From positions 1-6,634 of the forward strand of contig JBOGFI010000005.1 in the NCBI GenBank assembly GCA_050743365.1: DNA of 6,634 nucleotides, given 5' to 3'. Below, one piece after another: positions 1 to 5,980 of the stretch. The notes beneath the pieces were generated by a model. It saw only the letters and a program-made list of their open reading frames with translations. It was not told the DNA's origin and did no database searches. The position numbers were made by a program, and so were the translations under genes. The DNA is from JBOGFI01 sp050743365. Lineage in GTDB: Bacteria; Actinomycetota; Acidimicrobiia; IMCC26256; JACDBD01. Positions within the stretch are counted from its first letter, which is position 1. Each line of letters starts with the position of its first letter.

Positions 1-1
1 C

Positions 2-214
2 GCCTGGGCCGTCGAGATCCTCCGGCGGTACACGGACTGGGAGCCTGGCGCACCTCCAACAATGCTCGAGTCGACTCAAGCACTCTTGGAGGTGGCGGGA
101 GTCGAACCCGCGTCTCCCGAGTCCTCAGTGGGGCTTCTCCGAGCGCAGCCGGCGAAAAGGTCTCGGGCCACCGCCGCTCGCCGGCGGCCTGCGGTGACCC
201 CAACCCCGCTGTGA
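2..214 (+). CDS. Possible 3' end of an unidentified reading frame entering from the left
   Basis: An open frame enters at the window edge (first full codon at position 2) and stops at TGA 212-214. The first 16 codons (AWAVEILRRYTDWEPG) look protein-like and their third positions are almost all G or C, as in the real genes here. After about position 50 this bias fades, and from 87 on the frame lies inside the tmRNA gene on the opposite strand, where a protein is unlikely to be conserved. The opposite-strand frame over bases 1-50 shows the same third-position bias, so the strand is uncertain. I recognise no family. It may be the tail of a real upstream gene that runs into ssrA, or chance. Confidence 0.2.
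   Translation, partial: AWAVEILRRYTDWEPGAPPTMLESTQALLEVAGVEPASPESSVGLLRAQPAKRSRATAARRRPAVTPTPL
63..82 (-). terminator. Hairpin just downstream of ssrA, possible terminator
   Basis: On the minus strand the 20 bases TGCTTGAGTCGACTCGAGCA pair along their whole length, with one T-G wobble, giving about 8 bp around a TCGA loop. The hairpin starts 4 bases beyond the tmRNA 3' end and is followed by TTGTT, a weak T-run. Position and structure suit an intrinsic terminator or a 3' processing stop for the tmRNA precursor. The poor T-run makes this moderate at best. Confidence 0.45.
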
Positions 215-440
215 TGTCCCGCCGGGCCACGGGGCCCGTCCCGGCGGTGAGCCGCTCTCAATGACGCCCGCGGTCCGGCCGAGCGGCTGGGCCGGAACGG
301 ACGCGCTACCTGACTAGGTCAGGCAGCGAGCGCGACGTTGTCGTCGGCGTGTATCAGTGTTCCCGGCTCTTTATCGACGATCCGGGGACGTCGGCTCGCT
401 TCACCCACCTCGATCCTCAGGATCGAAGCCACGCACCCCC
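87..440 (-). ncRNA. ssrA: tmRNA (transfer-messenger RNA), one-piece form
   Basis: This RNA rescues stalled ribosomes: charged with alanine, it enters the A site with SmpB and then serves as the template for a degradation tag. The 3' end forms a tRNA-like T arm (stem GCGGG/CCCGC, loop TTCGACT) followed by CACCTCC. That strand pairs with the 5' end GGGGGTG through seven pairs, one of them a wobble. The 5' end carries the conserved GGCTTCGA stretch and the 3' part has GGAGAAGCC. CCA is not encoded, since AGA follows the discriminator A, so it must be added later. The length of 354 nt fits the family (E. coli 363). The tag frame is at 319-348. smpB lies upstream on the same strand. The promoter is unclear; a TAGTCT box at 483-488 would give a precursor start near 476, needing 5' processing. 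Confidence 0.95.
319..348 (-). other. tmRNA tag reading frame, peptide ADDNVALAA
   Basis: Read on the minus strand from a GCC resume codon at 346-348, the frame gives ADDNVALAA and ends at TGA 319-321. The five bases before GCC are TACAC; compared with TAGTC in E. coli, they keep the T and A at -5 and -4 and the C at -1, and the A at -4 is known to matter for frame setting there. The ending ALAA is the signal recognised by ClpXP and related proteases. The stop codon lies inside a 10-bp hairpin (305-327, loop CTA), as expected for the helix after the tag. The tag has nine residues against 10 in E. coli and 12 in M. tuberculosis, and has Val where most tags have Tyr before ALAA. The resume codon is inferred by comparison. 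Confidence 0.8.
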
Positions 441-485
441 TGGTTGTCAACCGCGCGCCGGTGCGCGTCGGCGGCAACCACCAGA

Positions 486-504
486 CTACCGCCTGTGGCG
501 GTAG
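486..504. repeat. Perfect 8-bp inverted repeat between divergent ssrA and the HNH gene
   Basis: CTACCGCC and GGCGGTAG are perfect inverted copies separated by TGT. The element lies 46 bp upstream of the mature tmRNA 5' end and overlaps a possible ssrA -10 box (TAGTCT, minus strand, 483-488). It could be a protein-binding operator or form a hairpin in a tmRNA precursor. No T-run follows on either strand, so it is not a typical terminator. The rest of 441-630 holds only the HNH gene promoter and ribosome binding site. Confidence 0.4.
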
Positions 505-571
505 CCCGGTCCCGAAGGCTGTGGACACCCGGGTCAACCTTCCACAATCTCAGACCTTCAGAGAATATCTG

Positions 572-600
572 TTGCCTTCCAGCACCACCTGGGGTAAGAT
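572..600 (+). promoter_or_regulatory. Promoter of the DUF222/HNH gene
   Basis: TTGCCT (572-577) and TAAGAT (595-600) are good -35 and -10 boxes at the ideal 17-base spacing. Transcription would start near 607. The leader would be about 24 bases and would include the ribosome binding site AGGGGGA (619-625), five bases before ATG 631. This is the clearest conventional promoter in the window. Confidence 0.65.
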
Positions 601-630
601 ACGAACAGACGTTCCCTCAGGGGGATCGGC

Positions 631-1776
631 ATGGGGAACCTGGAATCTGCGATCGATGAATTGGCGGGCGAGGACCTAGCCGTTCTGACCGGCTTGGAAC
701 GGGCCGAACGGCTGCTGCGGATCGATCGCGTGATCAACCGCCTCGAAGCCGAACGATGCCGCTCGTTGGCGGAGTTCGATCGGTCCCGCGCCTGGGCGGA
801 CGACGGCGCCCTGTCGGCGAAGGCGTGGTTGCGCCACCAGTGCCGTCTGGCCCCCGGAGCTGCGAGCGAGAGGGTCAGGGTGGCGCGCCGACTCACCGAT
901 CTTCCCGCCACCGAGGCGGCGTTCGCCGACGGCGACATCAGCTACGCGCACGTGCGGGTCATCGCGCGGGCGACCGGCGACGTGCGGCCCGGTGCCGCCG
1001 TCGAAGTGGAGCCGGTCCTGGCCGAGGCGGCACGCGAGCTCGACCCGCCGCGGCTGCGGACGGCCGCCGAGCACTGGCGCCACAGGGTCGAGCCCGAAGT
1101 CTTCGTGGAGGCGGCGCAGGATGCGTTCCAGGCGCGCCGCTTCCACATCGCCGAGACGTTCGAGGGTCGCCACGTCGTGGACGGTGAGTTCGATCCCGAA
1201 GGCGGCGCCACCATCGCGACGGCCGTGCACGCCGCCGAGTCGACGAGCAAGGACGACCCTCGCACCCCGACGCAGCGCCGGGCCGATGCGATGGTGACCA
1301 TCGCCCGCAGCTACCTCGATCGCGGTGAGGCGCCGACGCGCGGCGGAGAACGGCCGCACCTCAACGTCAGCGTCGAGCTCACCACCCTCGAGGGGCGTGC
1401 CGGCGCCCCGGCCGCCGAGCTGGGCTGGTCGGAGCAGCCGATCTCAGGTGAAGCTGCCCGGCGCCTCGCCTGCGACGCGGGCGTGAGCCGCATCATCACG
1501 AAGGGCAGGAGCGAGCCCCTCGACGTCGGCCGGCGCACCCCGGTCGTGCCCGCCGCGCTGCGGCGGGCGGTGATCGCCCGCGACAAGCGCTGCACCGCCC
1601 CGGGCTGCGATCGCCCGTGGGAGTGGTGCGACGCCCACCACGACATCCACTGGATCGACGGCGGCCCGACCGCGCTCGGGAACCTTCGGCTCCTGTGCCA
1701 CGTCCATCATCCCGACGAGCACGAACGCCGCCACCGCGACCGGTCGCCGCCCTCCGCTACTCCCGTATCCCCTTGA
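631..1776 (+). CDS. DUF222 / 13E12-repeat family protein with C-terminal HNH endonuclease domain
   Basis: This 381-residue protein has the layout of the 13E12 family that is multiplied in actinobacterial genomes. An N-terminal alpha-helical DUF222 region spans roughly residues 20-260, and an HNH nuclease domain occupies about 305-362. The nuclease shows zinc-type cysteines C321, C326 and C356, the core AHH (H336, H337), then HW at 340-341, GG, N351 in GNL, and a final HH at 359-360. The domain is expected to cleave DNA; the true role of this family is not established. The start at 631 is fixed by AGGGGGA five bases upstream. After HH the chain diverges from the usual family tail and ends within 21 residues, so the C-terminus may be shortened. 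It lies antiparallel between smpB and ssrA and shares its last 20 bp with the smpB 3' end. Confidence 0.92.
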   Translation: MGNLESAIDELAGEDLAVLTGLERAERLLRIDRVINRLEAERCRSLAEFDRSRAWADDGALSAKAWLRHQCRLAPGAASERVRVARRLTDLPATEAAFADGDISYAHVRVIARATGDVRPGAAVEVEPVLAEAARELDPPRLRTAAEHWRHRVEPEVFVEAAQDAFQARRFHIAETFEGRHVVDGEFDPEGGATIATAVHAAESTSKDDPRTPTQRRADAMVTIARSYLDRGEAPTRGGERPHLNVSVELTTLEGRAGAPAAELGWSEQPISGEAARRLACDAGVSRIITKGRSEPLDVGRRTPVVPAALRRAVIARDKRCTAPGCDRPWEWCDAHHDIHWIDGGPTALGNLRLLCHVHHPDEHERRHRDRSPPSATPVSP

Positions 1777-2218
1777 GCGCCCGCTCGGCCTCCCGCTTGG
1801 CGTCGCGCTCGGCGATCGTTCGGCGCTTGTCGTACTGACGCTTGCCTCGCGCCACCGCCAACTCGACCTTGGCCCGGCCGTCCTTGAAGTACACGCTCAA
1901 CGGCACCAGCGTGACGCCCCTCTCCACGGTGGCGCGGGCGAGCTCGTCGATCTCCTTGCGGTGCAGGAGCAGCTTGCGGGGGCGCACCGGCTCGAGCTCA
2001 CCGCGGGAGAACTCGTAGGGCGACACGTGCATGCCGTGCAGCCAGACCTCGCCGTCCTCGACCCGGGCGTAGGCGTCCTGGAGGTTGGCGCGGCCGTCGC
2101 GGATCGATTTCACCTCGGCGCCCGCCAGCACGATCCCGCACTCGAACGAGTCGAGCACGTGGTAGTCGTAGCGGGCCCGCCGGTTGCGGATGGCGACCCG
2201 GTCGCCGCGGCGGGACAT
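1757..2218 (-). CDS. smpB: SsrA-binding protein SmpB
   Basis: SmpB binds the tRNA-like part of tmRNA and places it in the empty A site of stalled ribosomes. The 153-residue length is typical. Family motifs appear in order: NRRARYDYHVLDSFECGI (12-29), GAEVKSIR (33-40), then YEF at 68-70. The basic C-terminal tail GKRQYDKRRTIAERDAKRE (125-143) folds into the mRNA channel in known structures. No Shine-Dalgarno precedes ATG 2216-2218; instead a TACAGT box lies six bases upstream, so the mRNA probably begins at the A of ATG. Its RNA partner ssrA lies 1.3 kb downstream on the same strand, with the HNH gene antiparallel in between. The molybdenum enzyme gene diverges 32 bp away. Confidence 0.97.
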   Translation of the reverse strand: MSRRGDRVAIRNRRARYDYHVLDSFECGIVLAGAEVKSIRDGRANLQDAYARVEDGEVWLHGMHVSPYEFSRGELEPVRPRKLLLHRKEIDELARATVERGVTLVPLSVYFKDGRAKVELAVARGKRQYDKRRTIAERDAKREAERALKGIRE

Positions 2219-2224
2219 GCGAGG

Positions 2225-2230
2225 ACTGTA
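2225..2230 (-). promoter_or_regulatory. Probable leaderless -10 box of smpB
   Basis: On the minus strand TACAGT is followed by CCTCGC and then ATG, placing the expected start point on the A of the start codon. No Shine-Dalgarno is present between them and no good -35 is seen. The same hexamer at the same distance precedes cysO (6253-6258). Confidence 0.5.
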
Positions 2231-2236
2231 TTGCTC

Positions 2237-2242
2237 TAGATT
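2237..2242 (+). promoter_or_regulatory. Possible -10 box of the molybdenum enzyme gene
   Basis: TAGATT ends eight bases before ATG 2251, so the transcript would start at, or one to two bases before, the start codon. A weak -35 candidate GGGACA (2212-2217) lies 19 bases upstream, inside the smpB start region. It is back to back with the smpB -10 box, so the two promoters would share only 32 bp between start codons. Confidence 0.4.
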
Positions 2243-2250
2243 CCGGGGCC

Positions 2251-4560
2251 ATGCCGGCTTCGGGGTCCATCCTCGGGAACGCGGTCCGCCGCACCGAGGA
2301 CCCGCGCATCCTCATCGGCGAGGCGACGTACTTCGACGACGAACCCGTCCAGGGGCTCCTCCACCTCGCCTTCGTCCGCTCGACCATCGCCCACGCCCGG
2401 GTCGAGTCGGTCGACGTCTCCGAGGCCGCCGCCGTGCCGGGCGTCGCCGCCGTGTACACGGCCGCCGACCTCGGGCTCACACCGCTCCAGGGCTTCGCCA
2501 TGGTCCCGCCGGTCTTCGCCCGCCCGCCCCTCGCGTTGGAGACGGTGCGATTCGTCGGCGACATCGTGGCGGCCGTCGTCGCCGAGGCGCGAAGCCAGGC
2601 CGTCGACGCCGCCGAGCTCGTGGTCGTCGACTACGACCCCCTGCCCGCCGTCGTCGACCCCGAGGCCGCGCTCGAGGACGCCGCCCCGGTGCTCTTCCCC
2701 GAACACGGCTCGAACCTCGCCGTCGAGTTCAACTTCGGCGAGGACCCGAGCGTGCTCGACGGGGCCGACGTCGTCGTGGAGGGTCGCTTCCTGAACCAGC
2801 GGCTCGCCGCCGTGCCCATGGAGCCCAACGGCATCCTCGTGGAGCCGGGAACGGACGACGGCCGCGACGCCCTCACCGTGCGCGTCCCGACCCAGAGCCC
2901 GCACGGCGTGCGCGACCCGCTGGCCGCCGCGGTCGGGCTCGAGCCCGAGCAGGTGCGCGTGATCGCAACCGCGGTCGGAGGCGGCTTCGGCGCCAAGGCC
3001 GGCATGTACCCCGAGTTCGCCATCGCGGCCGCGATCGCCCGCAAGCTGGGTCGCCCGGTGAAGTGGTCCGAGAGCCGCTCCGAGAACATGATCGCGATGA
3101 GCCACGGCCGGGGGCAGGTCCAGCACATCGAGATGGGCTTGAAGCGCGACGGCACGATCGTCGGCGTGCGGGGCCGGGTCGTCGCCGAGGCCGGCGCCTA
3201 CCCCAACATCGGCAGCTTCCTGCCCTTCCTCACCCGCTCGATGGCGCAGGGCGTGTACCGCATCCCCAAGATCGAGCTCAACGCGGTGAGCGCGGCCACG
3301 AACACGACCCCCACCGGCGCCTACCGCGGTGCGGGCCGTCCCGAGGCCACCGCCTTCCTTGAGCGCATCCTCGACATGGCCGCCGACGAGCTCGACGTCG
3401 ACCCGGTCGAGATCCGCAGGAAGAACTTCCTGGCCCCCGACGAGTTCCCGCTCACGACCGTCACCGGCGCCAACTACGACGTGGGGGAGTACGCCAAGGC
3501 CCTCGACGAGGCGGTGCGCGTCGCCGGGTACGACGAGCTGCGACGCGAGCAGACCGCTCGGCGCGATCGCGGCGACGTCCGGCAGCTCGGCATCGGCGTC
3601 TCCGCCTACGTCGAGGTCACGGCAGGCGGGCTGTTCGAGGAGTACGGCGCGGTCGAGGTTCATGAGGACGGCACTGTCACGGCGACCGTCGGCACGTCTG
3701 CCCACGGCCAGGGTCACGAGACCGCGTTCGCCATGATCGTTGCCGAGCTGCTGGGCGTGCCGATGGAGTCGGTGCGCATCGTGCAGTCCGACACCGCCCT
3801 CGTGCCCCGCGGGACCGGCACCATGGGCTCGCGATCCCTCCAGATCGGCGGCAGCGCCGTCTACAAGGCGGGCGAGCAGGTGCTCGAGAAGGCGCGGCAG
3901 CTCGCCGCCCACCTCCTCGAGGCCGGTGTCGACGACATCGTCCTCCACGACGGTGCCAAGGTCGGTGTCGCCGGTGTGCCCGCCACCGCACTGAGCTGGG
4001 CCGAGCTGGCCATGGCCGCCGGCGATCCGGCCAGGCTGCCCGACGGCATGGAGCCCGGGCTCGCATCGGAGCTCGACTTCAACCAGGGCGAGGCCACCTA
4101 CCCGTTCGGCGCCCACGTCGCGGTCGTGGAGGTCGATACCGAGACCGGCCGGGTCGAGCTCGTGCGCCACGTCGCCGTCGACGACTGCGGACGGATCCTC
4201 AACCCGCTGCTCGTCGCCGGGCAGCAGCACGGGGGCATCGCCCAGGGCGTCGCCCAGGCCCTCTACGAGGGGGTCGTCTACGACGAAGACGGCAACCCGC
4301 TGACGGGCAACCTCATGGACTACGCGATGCCGAGCGCGGCCGAGCTCCCGAGCTTCGAGGCCTCGAACACCGAGACGCCCACGCCGCTGAACCCGCTGGG
4401 CGCGAAGGGGATCGGCGAGTCGGGGACGATCGGGTCGACGCCGGCGGTGCAGAACGCGGTCGTCGACGCGCTGTCGGCCTTCGGCGTGCGTCACCTCGAC
4501 ATGCCGCTGACGGCCGAGCGGGTGTGGCGCGCGATCCGGGACGCACGCGCCGCGAGCTGA
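2251..4560 (+). CDS. Molybdenum-binding large subunit, xanthine dehydrogenase/CO dehydrogenase family (form II CoxL-like)
   Basis: This 769-residue chain is the Moco-binding subunit of a cytoplasmic molybdenum hydroxylase. The N-terminal hammerhead domain (roughly 20-125) opens with the typical G..VRRTEDPR..G...Y.DD pattern, followed by the two-part Moco domain. Visible motifs are GGGFGAK (243-249), AYRGAGR (357-363), QGHE (487-490), and GIGESG with the expected catalytic Glu723. AYRGAGR marks the form II group; proven CO oxidisers have a cysteine-containing AYRCSFR loop. The substrate could therefore be an aldehyde, N-heterocycle or other compound, and CO oxidation is not supported. Such enzymes normally need separate 2Fe-2S and FAD subunits, and neither is encoded here. 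ATG 2251 lacks a clear Shine-Dalgarno and may be leaderless. mec starts 11 bp after the stop and is probably cotranscribed. Confidence 0.92.
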   Translation: MPASGSILGNAVRRTEDPRILIGEATYFDDEPVQGLLHLAFVRSTIAHARVESVDVSEAAAVPGVAAVYTAADLGLTPLQGFAMVPPVFARPPLALETVRFVGDIVAAVVAEARSQAVDAAELVVVDYDPLPAVVDPEAALEDAAPVLFPEHGSNLAVEFNFGEDPSVLDGADVVVEGRFLNQRLAAVPMEPNGILVEPGTDDGRDALTVRVPTQSPHGVRDPLAAAVGLEPEQVRVIATAVGGGFGAKAGMYPEFAIAAAIARKLGRPVKWSESRSENMIAMSHGRGQVQHIEMGLKRDGTIVGVRGRVVAEAGAYPNIGSFLPFLTRSMAQGVYRIPKIELNAVSAATNTTPTGAYRGAGRPEATAFLERILDMAADELDVDPVEIRRKNFLAPDEFPLTTVTGANYDVGEYAKALDEAVRVAGYDELRREQTARRDRGDVRQLGIGVSAYVEVTAGGLFEEYGAVEVHEDGTVTATVGTSAHGQGHETAFAMIVAELLGVPMESVRIVQSDTALVPRGTGTMGSRSLQIGGSAVYKAGEQVLEKARQLAAHLLEAGVDDIVLHDGAKVGVAGVPATALSWAELAMAAGDPARLPDGMEPGLASELDFNQGEATYPFGAHVAVVEVDTETGRVELVRHVAVDDCGRILNPLLVAGQQHGGIAQGVAQALYEGVVYDEDGNPLTGNLMDYAMPSAAELPSFEASNTETPTPLNPLGAKGIGESGTIGSTPAVQNAVVDALSAFGVRHLDMPLTAERVWRAIRDARAAS

Positions 4561-4571
4561 CCTCTCCGCCC

Positions 4572-5018
4572 GTGAGGTTCGCGACACCCACCCTCCGGCT
4601 CACGGAGGCCCAGCACCGCCGGATCGTCGGCCACTGCTACGACGGCCTCCCCGACGAGGCGTGCGGGCTCCTCGCGGGCCCGGTCATCGCGGGCGAGCCC
4701 ACCGGCGCGGTGAGCGCGGTGTACCCCTGCCACAACGCCGACGCCTCCGCCCGTACCTACACGGTCGACTCGCGCGACCTCATCAAGGCCATGCGCGACG
4801 CCGAGAGTCGCGGCGAGGAGCTGGTGGGCGTCTTCCACTCGCACACCCACACCGACCCATACCCGTCGGACACCGACGTGCGCCAGGCGCTGGAGCCGGG
4901 CTGGGTCCATGTGCTCGTGAGCCTGAAGCACGGCGAGCCCGCGTTGCGCGCGTACCGGATCCGGGACGGCGAGATCGCCGAGGTCCCGGTGGTGCTGGAG
5001 GGGACGAGCTACCAGTAG
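4572..5018 (+). CDS. mec: Mec-like JAMM (MPN, M67) metallopeptidase acting on cysteinyl-CysO
   Basis: The 148-residue protein is a zinc protease of the JAB1/MPN family. In M. tuberculosis, Mec cuts the newly made cysteine from the C-terminus of CysO. The JAMM signature is complete: E29 in DEACGLLAG, H89-S-H91 in GVFHSHTH, seven residues, then S99 and D102 in SDTD. The closing part (VLVSLKHG, LRAYRI) also matches the family. GTG 4572 is chosen because it gives the family's usual length; GTG 4524, in the same frame, would overlap the upstream gene by 37 bp. No Shine-Dalgarno is seen, so translational coupling to the gene 11 bp upstream is likely. Its stop overlaps the cysM stop tail to tail by 10 bp. 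The presence of cysO and cysM supports the Mec role over other JAMM functions. Confidence 0.92.
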   Translation: MRFATPTLRLTEAQHRRIVGHCYDGLPDEACGLLAGPVIAGEPTGAVSAVYPCHNADASARTYTVDSRDLIKAMRDAESRGEELVGVFHSHTHTDPYPSDTDVRQALEPGWVHVLVSLKHGEPALRAYRIRDGEIAEVPVVLEGTSYQ

Positions 5019-5947
5019 TTGATACGCGTGGCCCGTTCCTCGGCGACGTCCAGGTCGTCGGTCCAGGCGCCCGACGAGAGGTACTTCCAGCCGCCGTCGG
5101 GGACGAGCGTGACGATGGTCCCCTCGTCCATCGTCTCGGCCATCTTCGCCGCCCCAGCCACGACCGCGCCGGCCGAGATGCCCGAGAACACCCCGCACTC
5201 GTCGAGCAGGCGGCGGGTCCACTCGATCGACTCACGCGGCCGCACGATGAACTTCCGGTCGAGAACGTCCGGGTCGAAGATCGGGGGAACGAAACCGTCG
5301 TCCAGCGAACGCAGCCCCTGCACCAGCTCCCCGGCCGGGGGCTCCACCGCGACCACCAGCGCCCCCGGCTTCTGCTCCTTCAGGTAGCGGCCGACGCCCA
5401 TGAGCGTGCCGCTGGTACCGAGGCCGGCGACGAACACGTCGACCTCGGGGCAGTCGCGCAGGATCTCCGGCCCGGTCGTGTCGTGGTGGGCGGCGGTGTT
5501 GGCCGGGTTGCCGTACTGGAACAGCATCACCAGGGTCGGGTCCTCGGCGGCCAGCTTCTCGGCCAGTCGGATGGCGCCGTTGCTGCCCTCCTCGGCGGGG
5601 GAGAGCGTGACGTCGGCGCCGAAGATCTCGAGGACCTGGCGCCGCTCGATCGAGACGTTCTCGGGCAGCACGATCCGCAGCCGGTAGCCGCGCAGCCGGG
5701 CCACCAGCGCCAGGCCGATGCCGGTGTTGCCCGACGACGGCTCGAGGATGGTGGCGCCCGGCTCCAGCGCGCCCCGCCGCTCGGCGTCGTCCACCATCCG
5801 GAGGGCGATGCGGTCCTTCACCGAGCCGCCGGGGTTCTGGCCCTCCAGCTTCCCCCACAGCTTCACCCGCGGGTTGGGCGAGACCGCGTGCAGCGCGACG
5901 AGCGGCGTGTCGCCGATGAGGTCGAGGATCGAGTCGTAACGCGCCAT
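5009..5947 (-). CDS. cysM: CysO-dependent, O-phosphoserine-type cysteine synthase CysM
   Basis: This PLP enzyme (312 residues; 323 in M. tuberculosis) uses O-phosphoserine and the thiocarboxylate of CysO to form a CysO-cysteine adduct. The PLP lysine is K44 in GGSVKDR. SSGNTG (71-76) is the substrate loop, GLGTSGT (175-181) binds the PLP phosphate, and GISAG lies at 256-260. R213 in GLRSLDDGFVP aligns with Arg220 of M. tuberculosis CysM, the residue that favours phosphoserine over acetylserine. The start MARYDSIL resembles MTRYDSLL there. The same frame stays open upstream to 6385, but that part lies over cysO and is rejected. A weak AGG lies three bases before ATG. The gene is 23 bp downstream of cysO, in one operon, and overlaps mec by 10 bp at its 3' end. 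Confidence 0.96.
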   Translation of the reverse strand: MARYDSILDLIGDTPLVALHAVSPNPRVKLWGKLEGQNPGGSVKDRIALRMVDDAERRGALEPGATILEPSSGNTGIGLALVARLRGYRLRIVLPENVSIERRQVLEIFGADVTLSPAEEGSNGAIRLAEKLAAEDPTLVMLFQYGNPANTAAHHDTTGPEILRDCPEVDVFVAGLGTSGTLMGVGRYLKEQKPGALVVAVEPPAGELVQGLRSLDDGFVPPIFDPDVLDRKFIVRPRESIEWTRRLLDECGVFSGISAGAVVAGAAKMAETMDEGTIVTLVPDGGWKYLSSGAWTDDLDVAEERATRINYW

Positions 5948-5963
5948 GGGCCTGCCGGCGCGG

Positions 5964-5980
5964 CGGCGGCTCAGCCGCCG
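5964..5980 (-). repeat. 7-bp GC hairpin with the cysO stop codon in its loop
   Basis: CGGCGGC and GCCGCCG pair perfectly around TGA, the cysO stop codon. The hairpin covers the codons for the essential C-terminal Gly-Gly and ends 17 bases before the cysM start codon. Without a T-run it is not a classical terminator. It could weaken or tune cysM translation, or be a by-product of GC-rich Gly codons. Confidence 0.35.

Noticed and set aside
88..114. Independent tRNA gene suggested by the T arm and acceptor end
   Set aside because: No anticodon or D arm lies upstream at tRNA distance; the acceptor pairs with bases 434-440, 354 nt away, as in tmRNA.
410..426. Perfect palindrome TCGATCCTCAGGATCGA
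   Set aside because: It lies in the 5' tRNA-like part of tmRNA, where the comparable region of mycobacterial tmRNA also has a TTCGA...ATCGA pairing; likely ordinary tmRNA structure.
338..679. Small plus-strand ORFs over the tmRNA and the HNH promoter region
   Set aside because: They overlap the tmRNA gene and the start of the HNH gene, and their translations resemble no family I know.
2251..4560. Aerobic CO dehydrogenase large subunit (CoxL form I)
   Set aside because: The active loop reads AYRGAGR, not the cysteine-containing form I loop, and coxS/coxM are absent.
2236..4587. 783-codon open frame on the minus strand across the molybdenum enzyme gene
   Set aside because: It is a shadow produced by high GC at third positions. 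The plus-strand frame has clear family motifs throughout; the antisense product has none.
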